Part shown: one piece after another, positions 44,221 to 52,651 of the stretch | How positions within the stretch are numbered: position 1 is the first letter of the stretch | Layout of the letters: the number at the start of each line of letters is the position of its first letter | NCBI RefSeq assembly: GCF_900323885.1 | Contig: NZ_OOHJ01000015.1 | Span: forward strand, 868,001 to 932,000 | DNA from: [Actinomadura] parvosata subsp. kistnae | GTDB lineage: Bacteria; Actinomycetota; Actinomycetes; Streptosporangiales; Streptosporangiaceae | DNA length: 64,000 nt | Direction: 5' to 3' | The notes under the pieces: generated by a model | What the model saw: the letters and a program-made list of their open reading frames with translations, nothing else | Databases searched by the model: none | What the model was told of the DNA's origin: nothing | Program-made: the position numbers and the translations under genes

Positions 44221-45083
44221 GCCTCTCACTCAACCAGTGGACGACCCGGCAGTGGTCGCTGCCCGAGGCCGTGGACGGGTGCGTCCGGCACGGCCTGGAG
44301 GCGATCGGGCTGTGGCGGGAGAAGGTCGCCGAGACCGGGCTCGCGCGCAGCGTCAGGCTGGTGCGGGACGCCGGGCTGCGGGTGTCGTCGCTGTGCCGGG
44401 GCGGCTTCCTGACCGCGGGCGGGCTGCCGGGCGAGGAGGGCCGCACGGCCTTCGCGCAGGCGCTGGAGGAGAACAGGCGGGCCATCGACGAGGCGGCCGA
44501 GCTGTCGGCCGACTGCCTGGTGCTGGTCGTCGGCGGCCTGCCCGGCGTCAGGCCCGGCGAGGCGCTGCCCGCCGCCGGCTTCACCCGCGACCTGGCCGGG
44601 GCCCGCGAGCGGGTGGCCGAGGCGCTGGCCGAGCTGGCGCCGTACGCCGGTGAGCGCGGCGTCAAGCTGGCGCTGGAGCCGCTGCACCCGATCTACTGCC
44701 CGGACCGGGCGGTGATCTCCACGCTCGGGCAGGCGCTCGACCTCAGCCTGCCGTTCCCCGAGGAGCAGGTCGGCGTCGTCGTGGACACCTTCCACGTGTG
44801 GTGGGACCCGCGCCTGTTCGAGGACGTCGCGCGGGCCGGCCTCCGGATCGCCTCCTACCAGGTGTGCGACTACCTGCACCCGCTGCCCGAGGACGTGCTG
44901 CTCGGGCGGGGCATGATGGGGGACGGCGTGATCGACTTCCGGCCGATCACGGCGGCGGTGCGGGCCGCCGGCTACACCGGGGACGTCGAGGTGGAGATCT
45001 TCAACGCCGACGTCTGGGCCGCCGACCCCGACGAGGTCGTGGCCACGATGAAGGCCCGCTACGAGCAGGTCGTCCTGGCCTGA
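44217..45083 (+). CDS. sugar phosphate isomerase/epimerase (xylose-isomerase-like TIM barrel)
   Basis: 288 residues, GTG 44217 overlapping the DUF993 stop. AP-endonuclease-2 fold motifs: LALEPLHPIYCPD (Glu ligand), GVVVDTFHVWWDP (Asp/His), YQVCDYL and VEVEIFNADVW (final Glu). It interconverts or dehydrates a sugar or cyclitol intermediate. Third gene of the operon, completing an oxidise-isomerise-cleave set. Confidence 0.9.
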   Translation: MSLSLNQWTTRQWSLPEAVDGCVRHGLEAIGLWREKVAETGLARSVRLVRDAGLRVSSLCRGGFLTAGGLPGEEGRTAFAQALEENRRAIDEAAELSADCLVLVVGGLPGVRPGEALPAAGFTRDLAGARERVAEALAELAPYAGERGVKLALEPLHPIYCPDRAVISTLGQALDLSLPFPEEQVGVVVDTFHVWWDPRLFEDVARAGLRIASYQVCDYLHPLPEDVLLGRGMMGDGVIDFRPITAAVRAAGYTGDVEVEIFNADVWAADPDEVVATMKARYEQVVLA

Positions 45084-45097
45084 CGAGGGGGAGCGGC

Positions 45098-45158
45098 GTC
45101 AGATGAGGCGCCGCTCCATCGCGGCGCGGGTCAGATGAGACGCCGCTCCATCGCGGCG
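45098..45158. repeat. 29-bp duplication of a gene's last codons and stop
   Basis: Copies at 45098-45126 and 45130-45158, 28 of 29 bases identical. The right copy is the end of the response-regulator gene (minus strand, MERRLI plus TGA); the left copy, just beyond the stop, would encode the same six residues and stop again. A downstream duplication of a translation end, in the gap to the convergent isomerase gene. Confidence 0.85.
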
Positions 45159-45760
45159 ACCACGGCCGCCGCCCTGTTGTCCACGCCGAGCTTGGCGAAG
45201 ACGTGCTTGAGGTGCGTCTTCACGGTGGTCTCGCTGATCAGCAGGGCGCGGGCGACCTCCTTGTTGGCGGCCCCGCGCGCGATCAGCCGCAGCACCTCCA
45301 GCTCCCGCCTGGTCGGCGCCGCCGCGGGCTTGCGGCCGAGGCCGTCGATGAGCTGCGCGGTGATGCGCTGCGCCAGGACCCGCCCGCCGGCCGCCGCCGT
45401 GCGCACGGCCGCCTGGAGCTCCTCGCGCGGCGCGTCCTTGAGCAGGTAGCCGGCCACCCCGGCGGCCAGCGCCCGCGACACGTCGGCGTCGGTGTCGTAC
45501 GTGGTCAGCACCACGACCCGGATCCCGGGATGGTCGGCGGCCAGCCGCTCGATCGCGCCGACGCCGTCGAGCCCCGGCATGCGCAGGTCCATCAGCACCA
45601 CGTCGGGCGCGGCGGACCTGGCCCGTGCCAGGGCCTCGTGCCCGTCGCCCGCCTCGGCCACCACCTCGATGTCGGGGACGCCCTCGAAGATGCCGCGCAG
45701 CCCGTCGCGCACCACGGGGTGGTCATCGACGATCATCAGGCGCACGGGATGCTCACGCAC
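45131..45760 (-). CDS. NarL/LuxR-type response regulator of the exporter operon
   Basis: 209 residues from GTG 45760 (AAGGGA upstream; GTG 45745 possible). Receiver D58 (VVLMDLRMPG), Lys in LLKDAP, then LuxR helix-turn-helix TRRELEVLRLIARGAANKEVARALLISETTVKTHLKHVF. The start lies inside the kinase gene, with 25 bp overlapping in a different frame. The C-terminal codons are duplicated downstream. It probably controls the ABC exporter encoded in the same operon, as in other drug-efflux loci. Confidence 0.92.
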   Translation of the reverse strand: MREHPVRLMIVDDHPVVRDGLRGIFEGVPDIEVVAEAGDGHEALARARSAAPDVVLMDLRMPGLDGVGAIERLAADHPGIRVVVLTTYDTDADVSRALAAGVAGYLLKDAPREELQAAVRTAAAGGRVLAQRITAQLIDGLGRKPAAAPTRRELEVLRLIARGAANKEVARALLISETTVKTHLKHVFAKLGVDNRAAAVVAAMERRLI

Positions 45761-46827
45761 AGAGCGGTCCCTTCTCCCAGCGCCGACTCCACGGTGACGG
45801 TGCCGCCCGAGCGCGCGGCCCGCTCCCGCATCGCGATCAGCCCGTAGCCGCCCGCCGGGGCGCTGTCGGGGTCGAAGCCGGCGCCGTCGTCGAGCACGTC
45901 GAGGGTGACCTCCTCCTCCATGTACGACAGGGTCAGGACGGCGCGGCGGGCCCTGGCGTGCTTGGCCACGTTCGCCAGCCCTTCCTGGGCGGCGCGCAGC
46001 AGCGTGGCCTCCACGTCCTCCGGCAGCCGTCGCGGCTCCCCGTCGACGGAGACGGCGGCGGGCACGCCGGTCGCGGCGGACCAGCGCTCGGCCACGCCGC
46101 TCAGCGCCTCGTGCAGCGGGGCCCGCTCCAGCGGCTCGGGGCGCAGCGCGTCGACCGAGCGCCTGGCCTCCTTGAGGCTGTCGCGGGCCAGCCGCTTGGC
46201 CAGCGCGATGCGCTTGCGCACCGCCTCGGGGTCGTCGCCGCCCTGCTCGGCCGCTTCGAGCTGGGCGATGATGCCGCTGAACCCCTGGGCGAGCGTGTCG
46301 TGGATCTCCCTGGCCAGCCGGGCCCGCTCCTCCAGGGCGCCGACGACGCGGCTCTGCTCGCTGTGCTTGACGAGCTCGCGCGTGAACAGCCCCATGATGA
46401 GCGTGAGCGCCGTGCTGCCCAGCACGTAGGCCAGCACGGACGGGTCGCCGGGGATGGCCTCGATCGCCCCGGCCGCGGCGGCGCTCGACAGCACGAACAC
46501 CGCCGCGCCGGCGTAGCCCCATCGGCCGGGCAGCAGCAGGTACGGCATCGCGATCAGCCCGTACGACATGGCCTGGTAGGAGGGGTTCGTCCGGACGAGC
46601 GCGTAGTTCAGCACCACCAGCACCAGGAAGTGCCAGGCCATGGGGTTGAGCCGTTCGAGCAGCGCGGGCCGGCGGGCGATGAAGACCGTGTACCAGACCC
46701 CGAGGAGCGCTGACAGGCCGAGCCCGACGGGGTCGGGGCCGTCCTCCAGGGTCGCGATCGTCGCGGCCATCGCGAGGCAGGTGTAGAAGAGCAGGTGGAA
46801 GACCCGGTGCCAGCCTGCTTCGTCCAA
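45736..46827 (-). CDS. sensor histidine kinase (HisKA_3 type)
   Basis: 363 residues from TTG 46827, with GGGAG about 10 bp ahead. Six membrane helices (about 8-145), then H176 in LAREIHDTLAQGFSGI and HATPase motifs LANVAKHARA and GYGLIAMRERAARSGG. An intramembrane-sensing kinase of the kind often found beside bacitracin or drug exporters. The stop lies within the response-regulator gene. Upstream 7 bp is the permease, so exporter and two-component genes form one operon. Confidence 0.9.
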   Translation of the reverse strand: MDEAGWHRVFHLLFYTCLAMAATIATLEDGPDPVGLGLSALLGVWYTVFIARRPALLERLNPMAWHFLVLVVLNYALVRTNPSYQAMSYGLIAMPYLLLPGRWGYAGAAVFVLSSAAAAGAIEAIPGDPSVLAYVLGSTALTLIMGLFTRELVKHSEQSRVVGALEERARLAREIHDTLAQGFSGIIAQLEAAEQGGDDPEAVRKRIALAKRLARDSLKEARRSVDALRPEPLERAPLHEALSGVAERWSAATGVPAAVSVDGEPRRLPEDVEATLLRAAQEGLANVAKHARARRAVLTLSYMEEEVTLDVLDDGAGFDPDSAPAGGYGLIAMRERAARSGGTVTVESALGEGTALCVSIPCA

Positions 46828-46834
46828 CGTCCGA

Positions 46835-47533
46835 TCACTCCCAGCGGAACAGCGCGACCGCGATGGCGGTGCCGAGCACGATTATCGCCGAAACCAGGAG
46901 GAAGGGCATCGGTGTGGGCTGGCCGAGCCAGCTCTCCCGCAGCGCCGTGACGCCCTGGGTGAGCGGCAGGTACGCGCCGATCTCGCGCAGCTCCCCCGGC
47001 ACCCCTTCGCGCGGGATGGCCGCACCCGCCAGGAAGATCATCGGGAACATGACCAGCAGGCCCATCATGTCCGCCGTCCTGGCGCGCGGGGCGAGGGCGG
47101 CCAGCACGAAGCCGATCGCGTAGCACATGAGCGCGCACAGCAGGAAGGCCAGCGCGAGCGCGGCCGGATGCGCGGGCGGCGCCACCCCGAACCCGATCAC
47201 CGCGACCCCCACCAGGACGGCGGCCCCCGCGAGCGCCATCGCGAGCTGGGCCGCGATCTGGGCCGTGAGCAGCACGAACGGGGAGACCGGGGTGGTCGCC
47301 AGGCGGCGCAGCACCTTGCGCTCCCGGTAGCCCGCCATGACGCCGGGCAGCGTGGAGATCCCGCCGATGGCCAGGACCATCGCCAGGTAGCCGGGGACGA
47401 AGACCTCCAGGTGGTCGTTGCTCCCGTTCAGGAGCAGCAGCATGGCGGGGAAGGCCACCATGAAGAACAGCGTGGCCGGGTCCCTCGACAGCAGCCGCAA
47501 CTCCGACGCCGACAGGTGCGCGAACGCCCTCAT
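46835..47533 (-). CDS. ABC-2 type permease
   Basis: 232 residues with six membrane helices. MRAFAHLSASELRLLSRDPATLFFMVAFPAMLLLL at the N-terminus, ERKVLRRLATTPVSP as the ABC-2 coupling region and GAYLPLTQGVTALRESWLG near the C-terminus. This is a half-size exporter permease. The ATG at 47533 overlaps the stop of a 14-codon mini-ORF that separates it from its ATPase. Confidence 0.9.
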   Translation of the reverse strand: MRAFAHLSASELRLLSRDPATLFFMVAFPAMLLLLNGSNDHLEVFVPGYLAMVLAIGGISTLPGVMAGYRERKVLRRLATTPVSPFVLLTAQIAAQLAMALAGAAVLVGVAVIGFGVAPPAHPAALALAFLLCALMCYAIGFVLAALAPRARTADMMGLLVMFPMIFLAGAAIPREGVPGELREIGAYLPLTQGVTALRESWLGQPTPMPFLLVSAIIVLGTAIAVALFRWE

Positions 47534-47587
47534 CGCCCCTCCTCCGACGCCTGCTGCTGTGTGAACGCCCTCATCGCCCCTCCTCCG
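47522..47587. repeat. 25-bp duplicated stop/start junction between ATPase and permease
   Basis: GAACGCCCTCATCGCCCC and seven further bases occur at 47522-47546 and again at 47563-47587 (exact, 41 bp apart). Each copy holds the end of the ATPase (EEGR plus stop) overlapping an ATG that starts MRAF. The duplication created a mini-ORF between them. Confidence 0.9.
47530..47574 (-). CDS. 14-aa mini-ORF MRAFTQQQASEEGR
   Basis: Starts with an ATG overlapping the ATPase stop (ATGA) and ends in a TGA overlapping the permease ATG. Its first four residues copy the permease N-terminus and its last four copy the ATPase C-terminus, as expected from a tandem duplication of the junction. It keeps start and stop overlaps intact, so ribosomes can step from ATPase to permease. 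Peptide function is unlikely. Confidence 0.45.
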   Translation of the reverse strand: MRAFTQQQASEEGR

Positions 47588-48284
47588 CCAGCGCCAGGTA
47601 CGCCTCCTCCAGCGAGGCCGTGCCGGTGCGGCCGGCCAGCTCGCGCGGGCTGCCGTGCGCCACGATCCGCCCCTTGCGCAGCACGGCCACCCGGTCGCAC
47701 AGCTCCTCGGCCTCGTCCAGGTAGTGGCTCACCAGCACCACCGTCGTGCCGGCCGCCTTGAGGTCGCCGATGAGCGTCCACGTCTCGCGGCGGGCGACGG
47801 GGTCGAGCCCGGTGGTCAGCTCGTCGAGCACGACCAGCTCGGGCCCGCCGACCAGGGCCAGGGCCAGCTTGAGCCGCTGTTTCTGGCCGCCGGACAGGTC
47901 GCCGTACGCCTTGGCCGCGATGGGGCCGAGGTCCCAGCGGCGCAGCACCGCGCGCCAGTCGTCCGGCCGCTCGTACAGGGCGGCGAACAGCCGCATCGCC
48001 TCGGCCACCTTGAGCCGGTCGGGCAGCTCGCCCTCCTGCAACTGGACGCCCACGCGCTGGGCCAGGGCGCGGCGGCGGCGCGCGGGGTCCTGGCCGAGCA
48101 CGCGGACCGTCCCCGAGTCGGGCCTGCGCAGCCCGGACAGGCATTCCACCGTGGTCGTCTTGCCGGCGCCGTTGGGGCCGAGCAGCCCGAACGTCTCGCC
48201 CTTCCCGACCGCGAACGACACCCCGTCCACGGCGTGGTTGTGGCCGTACGCCTTGTGGAGGTCCTTCACCTCGATCACCGTCAT
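47571..48284 (-). CDS. ABC transporter ATP-binding protein
   Basis: 237 residues. Walker A GPNGAGKTTT, Q-loop VQLQEGELPDRL, signature DLSGGQKQRLKLA, Walker B LVVLDELTTGLD (with Glu-Leu-Thr instead of the usual Glu-Pro-Thr) and switch His VSHYLDEAEE. ATG 48284 has GAGG 8 bp ahead. First gene of a five-frame chain: ATPase, mini-ORF, permease, histidine kinase, response regulator. Substrate unknown; the architecture resembles regulator-linked drug exporters. Confidence 0.92.
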   Translation of the reverse strand: MTVIEVKDLHKAYGHNHAVDGVSFAVGKGETFGLLGPNGAGKTTTVECLSGLRRPDSGTVRVLGQDPARRRRALAQRVGVQLQEGELPDRLKVAEAMRLFAALYERPDDWRAVLRRWDLGPIAAKAYGDLSGGQKQRLKLALALVGGPELVVLDELTTGLDPVARRETWTLIGDLKAAGTTVVLVSHYLDEAEELCDRVAVLRKGRIVAHGSPRELAGRTGTASLEEAYLALAEEGR

Positions 48285-48361
48285 GCTCCGAGCCTCGCGG
48301 AGCCCGGCTGCCGGCGGCATCGCCCGTTCGTGCGCCCGGCATCCTCCTTTCGCAGGATGGC

Positions 48362-48393
48362 GTCAGGCGGGCCGGCGGGTGTGTCAGGCGGGC
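48362..48393. repeat. 11-bp direct repeat around the methyltransferase stop
   Basis: GTCAGGCGGGC at 48362-48372 and 48383-48393, 21 bp apart. The right copy contains the methyltransferase stop (48384-48386, minus strand); because 21 is a multiple of 3, the left copy places a second Pro-Ala-stop in the same frame. A small example of the stop-associated duplications in this window. Confidence 0.7.
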
Positions 48394-48998
48394 TTGTCCC
48401 AGACCAGCAGGTAGCGGCGCAGGAGCAGGCGGCGGAAGCGGGCGCCGGGCAGCAGCCGGCGGGCCAGGCGGGCGGTCTCGCCCCAGGACAGGACGGGGTC
48501 CTTGGCGGGCACGGCCTTGCCGGGGCCGGTCTTCGGGCCGAAGCGGAGGCGGAGGGCGCGGGAGGCGACCTGGCCGGCGCCGCTGATGATCCAGTCGAGA
48601 GGGGAGCGGTTCTTCGCCAGGCCGATCACCACCAGGCGCCCGCCCGGTGTCAGCAGGCGGGTCAGCGCCTCGGTGGCCTGCGCGAAGTCGGCGTGGTGGA
48701 GGACGGCGACGGCGCTGATGAAGTCGTACTTGCCCTCGGGGAGCAGGCCGCGCGGGTCGTCGAGGTAGTCGGCGGTGACGAACTCGACGTTGTCGAGGCC
48801 GCCGTGGCGCTCGCAGGCCAGGGCGATGGCCTCCGGGGAGCGGTCGGCGGCGGTCACGTGGGCGGCGCGGGCGGCCAGCTTGCTCGCCAACAGCCCGTCG
48901 CCGCAGCCTATGTCCAGGGCCCGCCGGCAGCCCGCGGGCATGAGCGTCATGACCAGGCCCTGGTAGTGCACGTTGTGGTTCCAGTAGGGCGGTGACAC
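48384..48998 (-). CDS. class I SAM-dependent methyltransferase
   Basis: 204 residues from GTG 48998. SAM motif ALDIGCGDGLLASKLA near 28-43, DRSPEAIALA, AVLHHADF and the LTPGGRLVVIGL strand. A short C-terminal extension is rich in Arg/Leu. Substrate not predictable. Its last codons lie in an 11-bp direct repeat that brings a second in-frame stop. Confidence 0.87.
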   Translation of the reverse strand: MSPPYWNHNVHYQGLVMTLMPAGCRRALDIGCGDGLLASKLAARAAHVTAADRSPEAIALACERHGGLDNVEFVTADYLDDPRGLLPEGKYDFISAVAVLHHADFAQATEALTRLLTPGGRLVVIGLAKNRSPLDWIISGAGQVASRALRLRFGPKTGPGKAVPAKDPVLSWGETARLARRLLPGARFRRLLLRRYLLVWDKPA

Positions 48999-49050
48999 AT
49001 GATCACGGTAGCGGGCCTGGCCGCGCGGGCGCTGGACTTAGGGTGATTTG

Positions 49051-51627
49051 TCAGGATATTTCGGGGATTGTCACCGTTCCGGCGGCGCCGTTCACCGTGA
49101 TCTGCTGGCCCGAGACGATGCGGTGGGTCGCGTCCGGCACGCCCACGACGGCCGGGATGCCGTATTCCCTGGCCACCACCGCGCCGTGCGACATCGAGCC
49201 GCCCATCTCCATCACCAGCCCGCCCGCCGTCAGGAACAGCGGGGTCCATCCGGGGTCCGTCGAGGGGCAGACCAGGATCTCGCCCGGCTCCAGGTGGGCG
49301 CCGATCGGGTCGAGCACCACCCTGGCGACGCCCGTCACCGTGCCGGGCGAGGCGGGGGTGCCGGTGATGCCGCCGTCGCCGCCGGGCTGCGACAGGGCCT
49401 CCGGCTCGGTGCCGTCGGAGAGCAGCATCCGGGGCACGTGCCTGCGGCGGCGCTCCCGCTCGTACGTGTCCCGCCGCTCGGCCACCAGCTCGCGGAGGTC
49501 GCCGCCCTCTGCCAGCGCCGCCCTGGTCTCGCGCAGGTCAAGGAAGAAGACGTCCTGCGGCGCGTCCAGGACGCCCTGGCCGGCCAGGTGCTCCCCCACC
49601 ACGAGGAGGCTGCTCCGGACCGCCGCGAGCGTCTTGACCAGGTAGAACTTGGGCAGCTCGCGCAGCCCCGCGTACCTGCGGGTGCGCCTGAGCGCGAAGC
49701 GGACGACGGAGGCCCGCCACCGGCCCCGGCTGCCCGCCCGCGCGGCCACGTGCGCGATGGTCGCGCGCGCCTGCCTGACCCCGTCGGCGAACTGCTCCGA
49801 GGGGGGCGAGCCCTTGTCCATGCGCAGGTAGTTGGCCAGCACGCCGAGGATGTGGCCGGGCTCCTCCGACCATCTCGGCACGCCCAGGTCGATCTCGGCG
49901 ATGCCGCGATGACCGTACTTGTGCAGGAACGCGGTGATCTCGCGCTGCGCGACCGGCGGGAGGGACCCCGCACGGTAGCGGGCGACCAGCTCGGGCACGG
50001 ACAGCTCCCTGAACGGTTCCGGCTCGATGCGGGTGGCCAGCTCCCACAGCTCCAGGTCCATCTCGGTGGTCGGGTTGTGCGGCAGGCTGCGCAGGACGTC
50101 GCTCATCTCGGCCACGGGCACGCCGGAGAGCCGGGCGGACAGCGCGAACAGGCCGTAGCCGGTGATCACGGTCGGCATGATCGAGATGATCAGGGGGAAG
50201 GTGCCCGCGAGGACGCGTTCGGCGTGGTCGAGACGCTGCTCGGGGGTCGCGGAGGCGGGCACCCGAAGCCGGTGGTCGAGCACCTGGCCGAGCCGCACGG
50301 TGCCGGCCACGGCCTTGCGCGGGCTGGTGAGCGCCGTCAGGACGCGCCCCGGCAGGCGCAGGTTGCGGGCGAACCGCGCGAAGCCCCGCAGGAAGGGCCG
50401 CAGGGACGTGTGCGCCGGGCTCAGGCGCGGATCCTCGAAGAGCTGCTCCACGAGGCCCACGGCGCGGGCCTCCCCGAGCGTCAGCACGCGCGGCAGGATC
50501 GCGCGTCCCGGGCGGCTGCGCACGGCCGTGGTGATGTCGAGCCAGAGCCGCTCCCCCGACACCGCCAGGAAGCCGGCGCCGTCGAGGGGGTCGGCGGGCC
50601 GGTGTCCGGCCAGGCCCGCGCCACCTGCGCTGATCACCCGGAACGCCGACTGCCCCATCGGCGTCAGCGGCCCCATGACGCCCTGGACGACGTTGACCGA
50701 GAAGTACACCCGCAGACCCGGCCGGGCGGGCTCGGGCAGCGGGTAGAGCGTGGTGATCGGCCTGGCCTGGGTGAGCCAGAGCCGGCCGTCGTGGTCGATG
50801 GCCCATTCGGTGTCCTGCGGGGCGCCGTAGTGGGCCTCGACGCGGGCGCCGAGGGCGGCCAGTTCGAGCACCTCGCCGTCGGTCAGGCACAGGCCGGCCT
50901 CGGCGGTCTCGACGCGCTCGGTGCCGCCGCCGGGCAGGGAGCGGATGGCCAGCCGCTTGTCACCGGCGTGGCGTTCGAGGATGCGGCCCTCGTGGACGCG
51001 GAACCGGTCGGGGTTCACCGCGCCGGAGACGACGGCCTCGCCGAGGCCGGGGCTGGCGTCGATGACGCTCTCGTGCCGCCGGCCCGTCACCGGGTTGGCG
51101 GTGAACAGCACGCCCGCCACCCGCGCGTCCACCATCACCTGGACGACCACGGCGAGCCGCACGGCCGCGTGGTCGATGCCGTTGGACTCGCGGTAGGCCA
51201 CGGCGCGGTCCGTCCAGAGCGAGGCCCAGCAGCGGCGCACCGCCTGCACCACCGCCTCGGCCCCGACGACGTTGAGGAAGGTGTCCTGCTGGCCGGCGAA
51301 GCTGGCGAACGGCAGGTCCTCGGCGGTGGCGGAGGAGCGCACGGCCACGGGCACGTTGTCGCCGAGCGCCTCGTACGACTTGACGATGGCCGCGTGCACC
51401 TCGTCCGGCACGGGGGCCTCCAGCAGGTGCCGCCTGGCGCGCTCGGCCAGGTCGTCGCCGCTCGTGCGCAGGCCGCGCGCGACCTGCCGGTAGGCCTCGG
51501 TGGTGAGCACCCAGCCGGGCGGCACGGGCAGGCCCGCCCTGGTCAGCTCGCCGAGGTTGGCCGCCTTGCCACCTGCTTCCGCGAGCATGCCCGCGTCGAT
51601 CTCGGAGAAGTCCAGAGCCGTCTTCAT
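49051..51627 (-). CDS. PEP synthase/rifampicin phosphotransferase-family enzyme
   Basis: 858 residues. An N-terminal PPDK-type ATP-binding domain to about residue 310 (AVRSSATAEDLPFASFAGQQDTFL), a central domain of about 330-760, and a C-terminal swivelling phosphohistidine domain with H814 in GGSMSHGAVVAREYGIP. Domain order and length match rifampicin phosphotransferases and related PEP-utilising enzymes. The phosphoryl acceptor cannot be told from sequence. The 19-bp rifamycin-associated element that precedes many rph genes is absent upstream. ATG 51627 is the first start. The neighbours (phosphodiesterase, methyltransferase) do not settle the substrate. Confidence 0.85.
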   Translation of the reverse strand: MKTALDFSEIDAGMLAEAGGKAANLGELTRAGLPVPPGWVLTTEAYRQVARGLRTSGDDLAERARRHLLEAPVPDEVHAAIVKSYEALGDNVPVAVRSSATAEDLPFASFAGQQDTFLNVVGAEAVVQAVRRCWASLWTDRAVAYRESNGIDHAAVRLAVVVQVMVDARVAGVLFTANPVTGRRHESVIDASPGLGEAVVSGAVNPDRFRVHEGRILERHAGDKRLAIRSLPGGGTERVETAEAGLCLTDGEVLELAALGARVEAHYGAPQDTEWAIDHDGRLWLTQARPITTLYPLPEPARPGLRVYFSVNVVQGVMGPLTPMGQSAFRVISAGGAGLAGHRPADPLDGAGFLAVSGERLWLDITTAVRSRPGRAILPRVLTLGEARAVGLVEQLFEDPRLSPAHTSLRPFLRGFARFARNLRLPGRVLTALTSPRKAVAGTVRLGQVLDHRLRVPASATPEQRLDHAERVLAGTFPLIISIMPTVITGYGLFALSARLSGVPVAEMSDVLRSLPHNPTTEMDLELWELATRIEPEPFRELSVPELVARYRAGSLPPVAQREITAFLHKYGHRGIAEIDLGVPRWSEEPGHILGVLANYLRMDKGSPPSEQFADGVRQARATIAHVAARAGSRGRWRASVVRFALRRTRRYAGLRELPKFYLVKTLAAVRSSLLVVGEHLAGQGVLDAPQDVFFLDLRETRAALAEGGDLRELVAERRDTYERERRRRHVPRMLLSDGTEPEALSQPGGDGGITGTPASPGTVTGVARVVLDPIGAHLEPGEILVCPSTDPGWTPLFLTAGGLVMEMGGSMSHGAVVAREYGIPAVVGVPDATHRIVSGQQITVNGAAGTVTIPEIS

Positions 51628-51703
51628 CGCACGATCTCCCGCCGTTCAGCGTCCGGTCATCTCAGTGTTCCGCGTCCGGGCGAAGAATTCAACGTCTGAT
51701 GAA

Positions 51704-52624
51704 TCACACCTCCAGCGGCGCGCCGTCCAGGTCCCATGCCGGATCTATAGGTACGCCGAGGGCGGCCAGCGCCGTCGGGGCCACGTCCACGAGCCGGGGC
51801 CCGGCGAGCCGGCCGCCGCCGAGGTCGTCCCCCAGGCGGGCGGCGATCACGAACACCGTGCGCTCCTCGTCCGACGTGCCGCCGTGCCCGCCCTCGTCCA
51901 CGTGGCCGTGGTCGGTCGTGACCAGCACCGTCCAGCGCTCCCGCTCGTACGAGGGGCGCGCGCGGACCGCGTCGAGGAGGCGGCCCAGGTAGGCGTCCTG
52001 GGTCCGGAGGGCGTCGGCGTACTCGGGGCAGTGGGGGCCGAGGGCGTGGGCCACCTCGTCGGTGTCGCCGAGGTAGACGAAGACCGCGTCCGGGTCCTCC
52101 TCGGCCAGGTGAAGCTCGGCGGCCTGCGCTACCTGCTTGTCGGCGGTGGCCCAGCCGACGGCGTAGCCGTCGAGCACGAAGCGGTGGTCGATGGCGGGGC
52201 CGAACGCGCCGTACTCGGCGAGGCTGGCCCACGAGAAGAACGCGGAGGTGGTCAGGTCAGGGCGGTGCTGCTTGGCGCGCGTGAGAAAGTCCGGAAATTT
52301 CTGGAACTGCGGGCTTGCGAAGCCGTTGTCCACGACGCCGTGCTTGTCCGGCCAGACGCCGGTGGCGATCGACGACCAGCCAGGGCCCGAGTCGGTACGC
52401 GACCTGATCACCCGGCCGCCGTCCCCGGGCTCGGGGGCCTTGGGGACGACCTCTCCAGGGGATTCCGTGCGTGGCGTCCCGGCCTCGCCGTAGGGGAGCT
52501 TGCTGGTGCCGTACGCGCCGGTGGACCTCAGCCCGGCCAGGACGGGGGCGTCCAGGGCGAGCAGCCGGTCGAACCGCAGCCCGTCCATGCCGACGACGAG
52601 CACCTTGCTTGTGAATGCGGACAT
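51704..52624 (-). CDS. alkaline-phosphatase-superfamily nucleotide pyrophosphatase/phosphodiesterase
   Basis: 306 residues. Metal and nucleophile motifs of the superfamily: D14 (VVGMDGLRFD), SGPGWSSIATGVWPDKHG, LGDTDEVAHALG (Asp/His) and TTDHGHVDEGGHGG (Asp-His and His). No signal peptide, so it is probably cytoplasmic. ATG 52624 is the first start. Adjacent to, and in the same direction as, the PEP enzyme (76-bp gap), hence possibly co-transcribed. Confidence 0.88.
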   Translation of the reverse strand: MSAFTSKVLVVGMDGLRFDRLLALDAPVLAGLRSTGAYGTSKLPYGEAGTPRTESPGEVVPKAPEPGDGGRVIRSRTDSGPGWSSIATGVWPDKHGVVDNGFASPQFQKFPDFLTRAKQHRPDLTTSAFFSWASLAEYGAFGPAIDHRFVLDGYAVGWATADKQVAQAAELHLAEEDPDAVFVYLGDTDEVAHALGPHCPEYADALRTQDAYLGRLLDAVRARPSYERERWTVLVTTDHGHVDEGGHGGTSDEERTVFVIAARLGDDLGGGRLAGPRLVDVAPTALAALGVPIDPAWDLDGAPLEV

Positions 52625-52651
52625 CCCCCCATCTAAGCGGTGAGACCACCC

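Noticed and set aside
49051..51627. rph with the rifamycin-associated element
   Set aside because: The region 51628-51703 upstream was read and no palindromic GGGGCTTGC-type element was found, so I did not name the gene rph.
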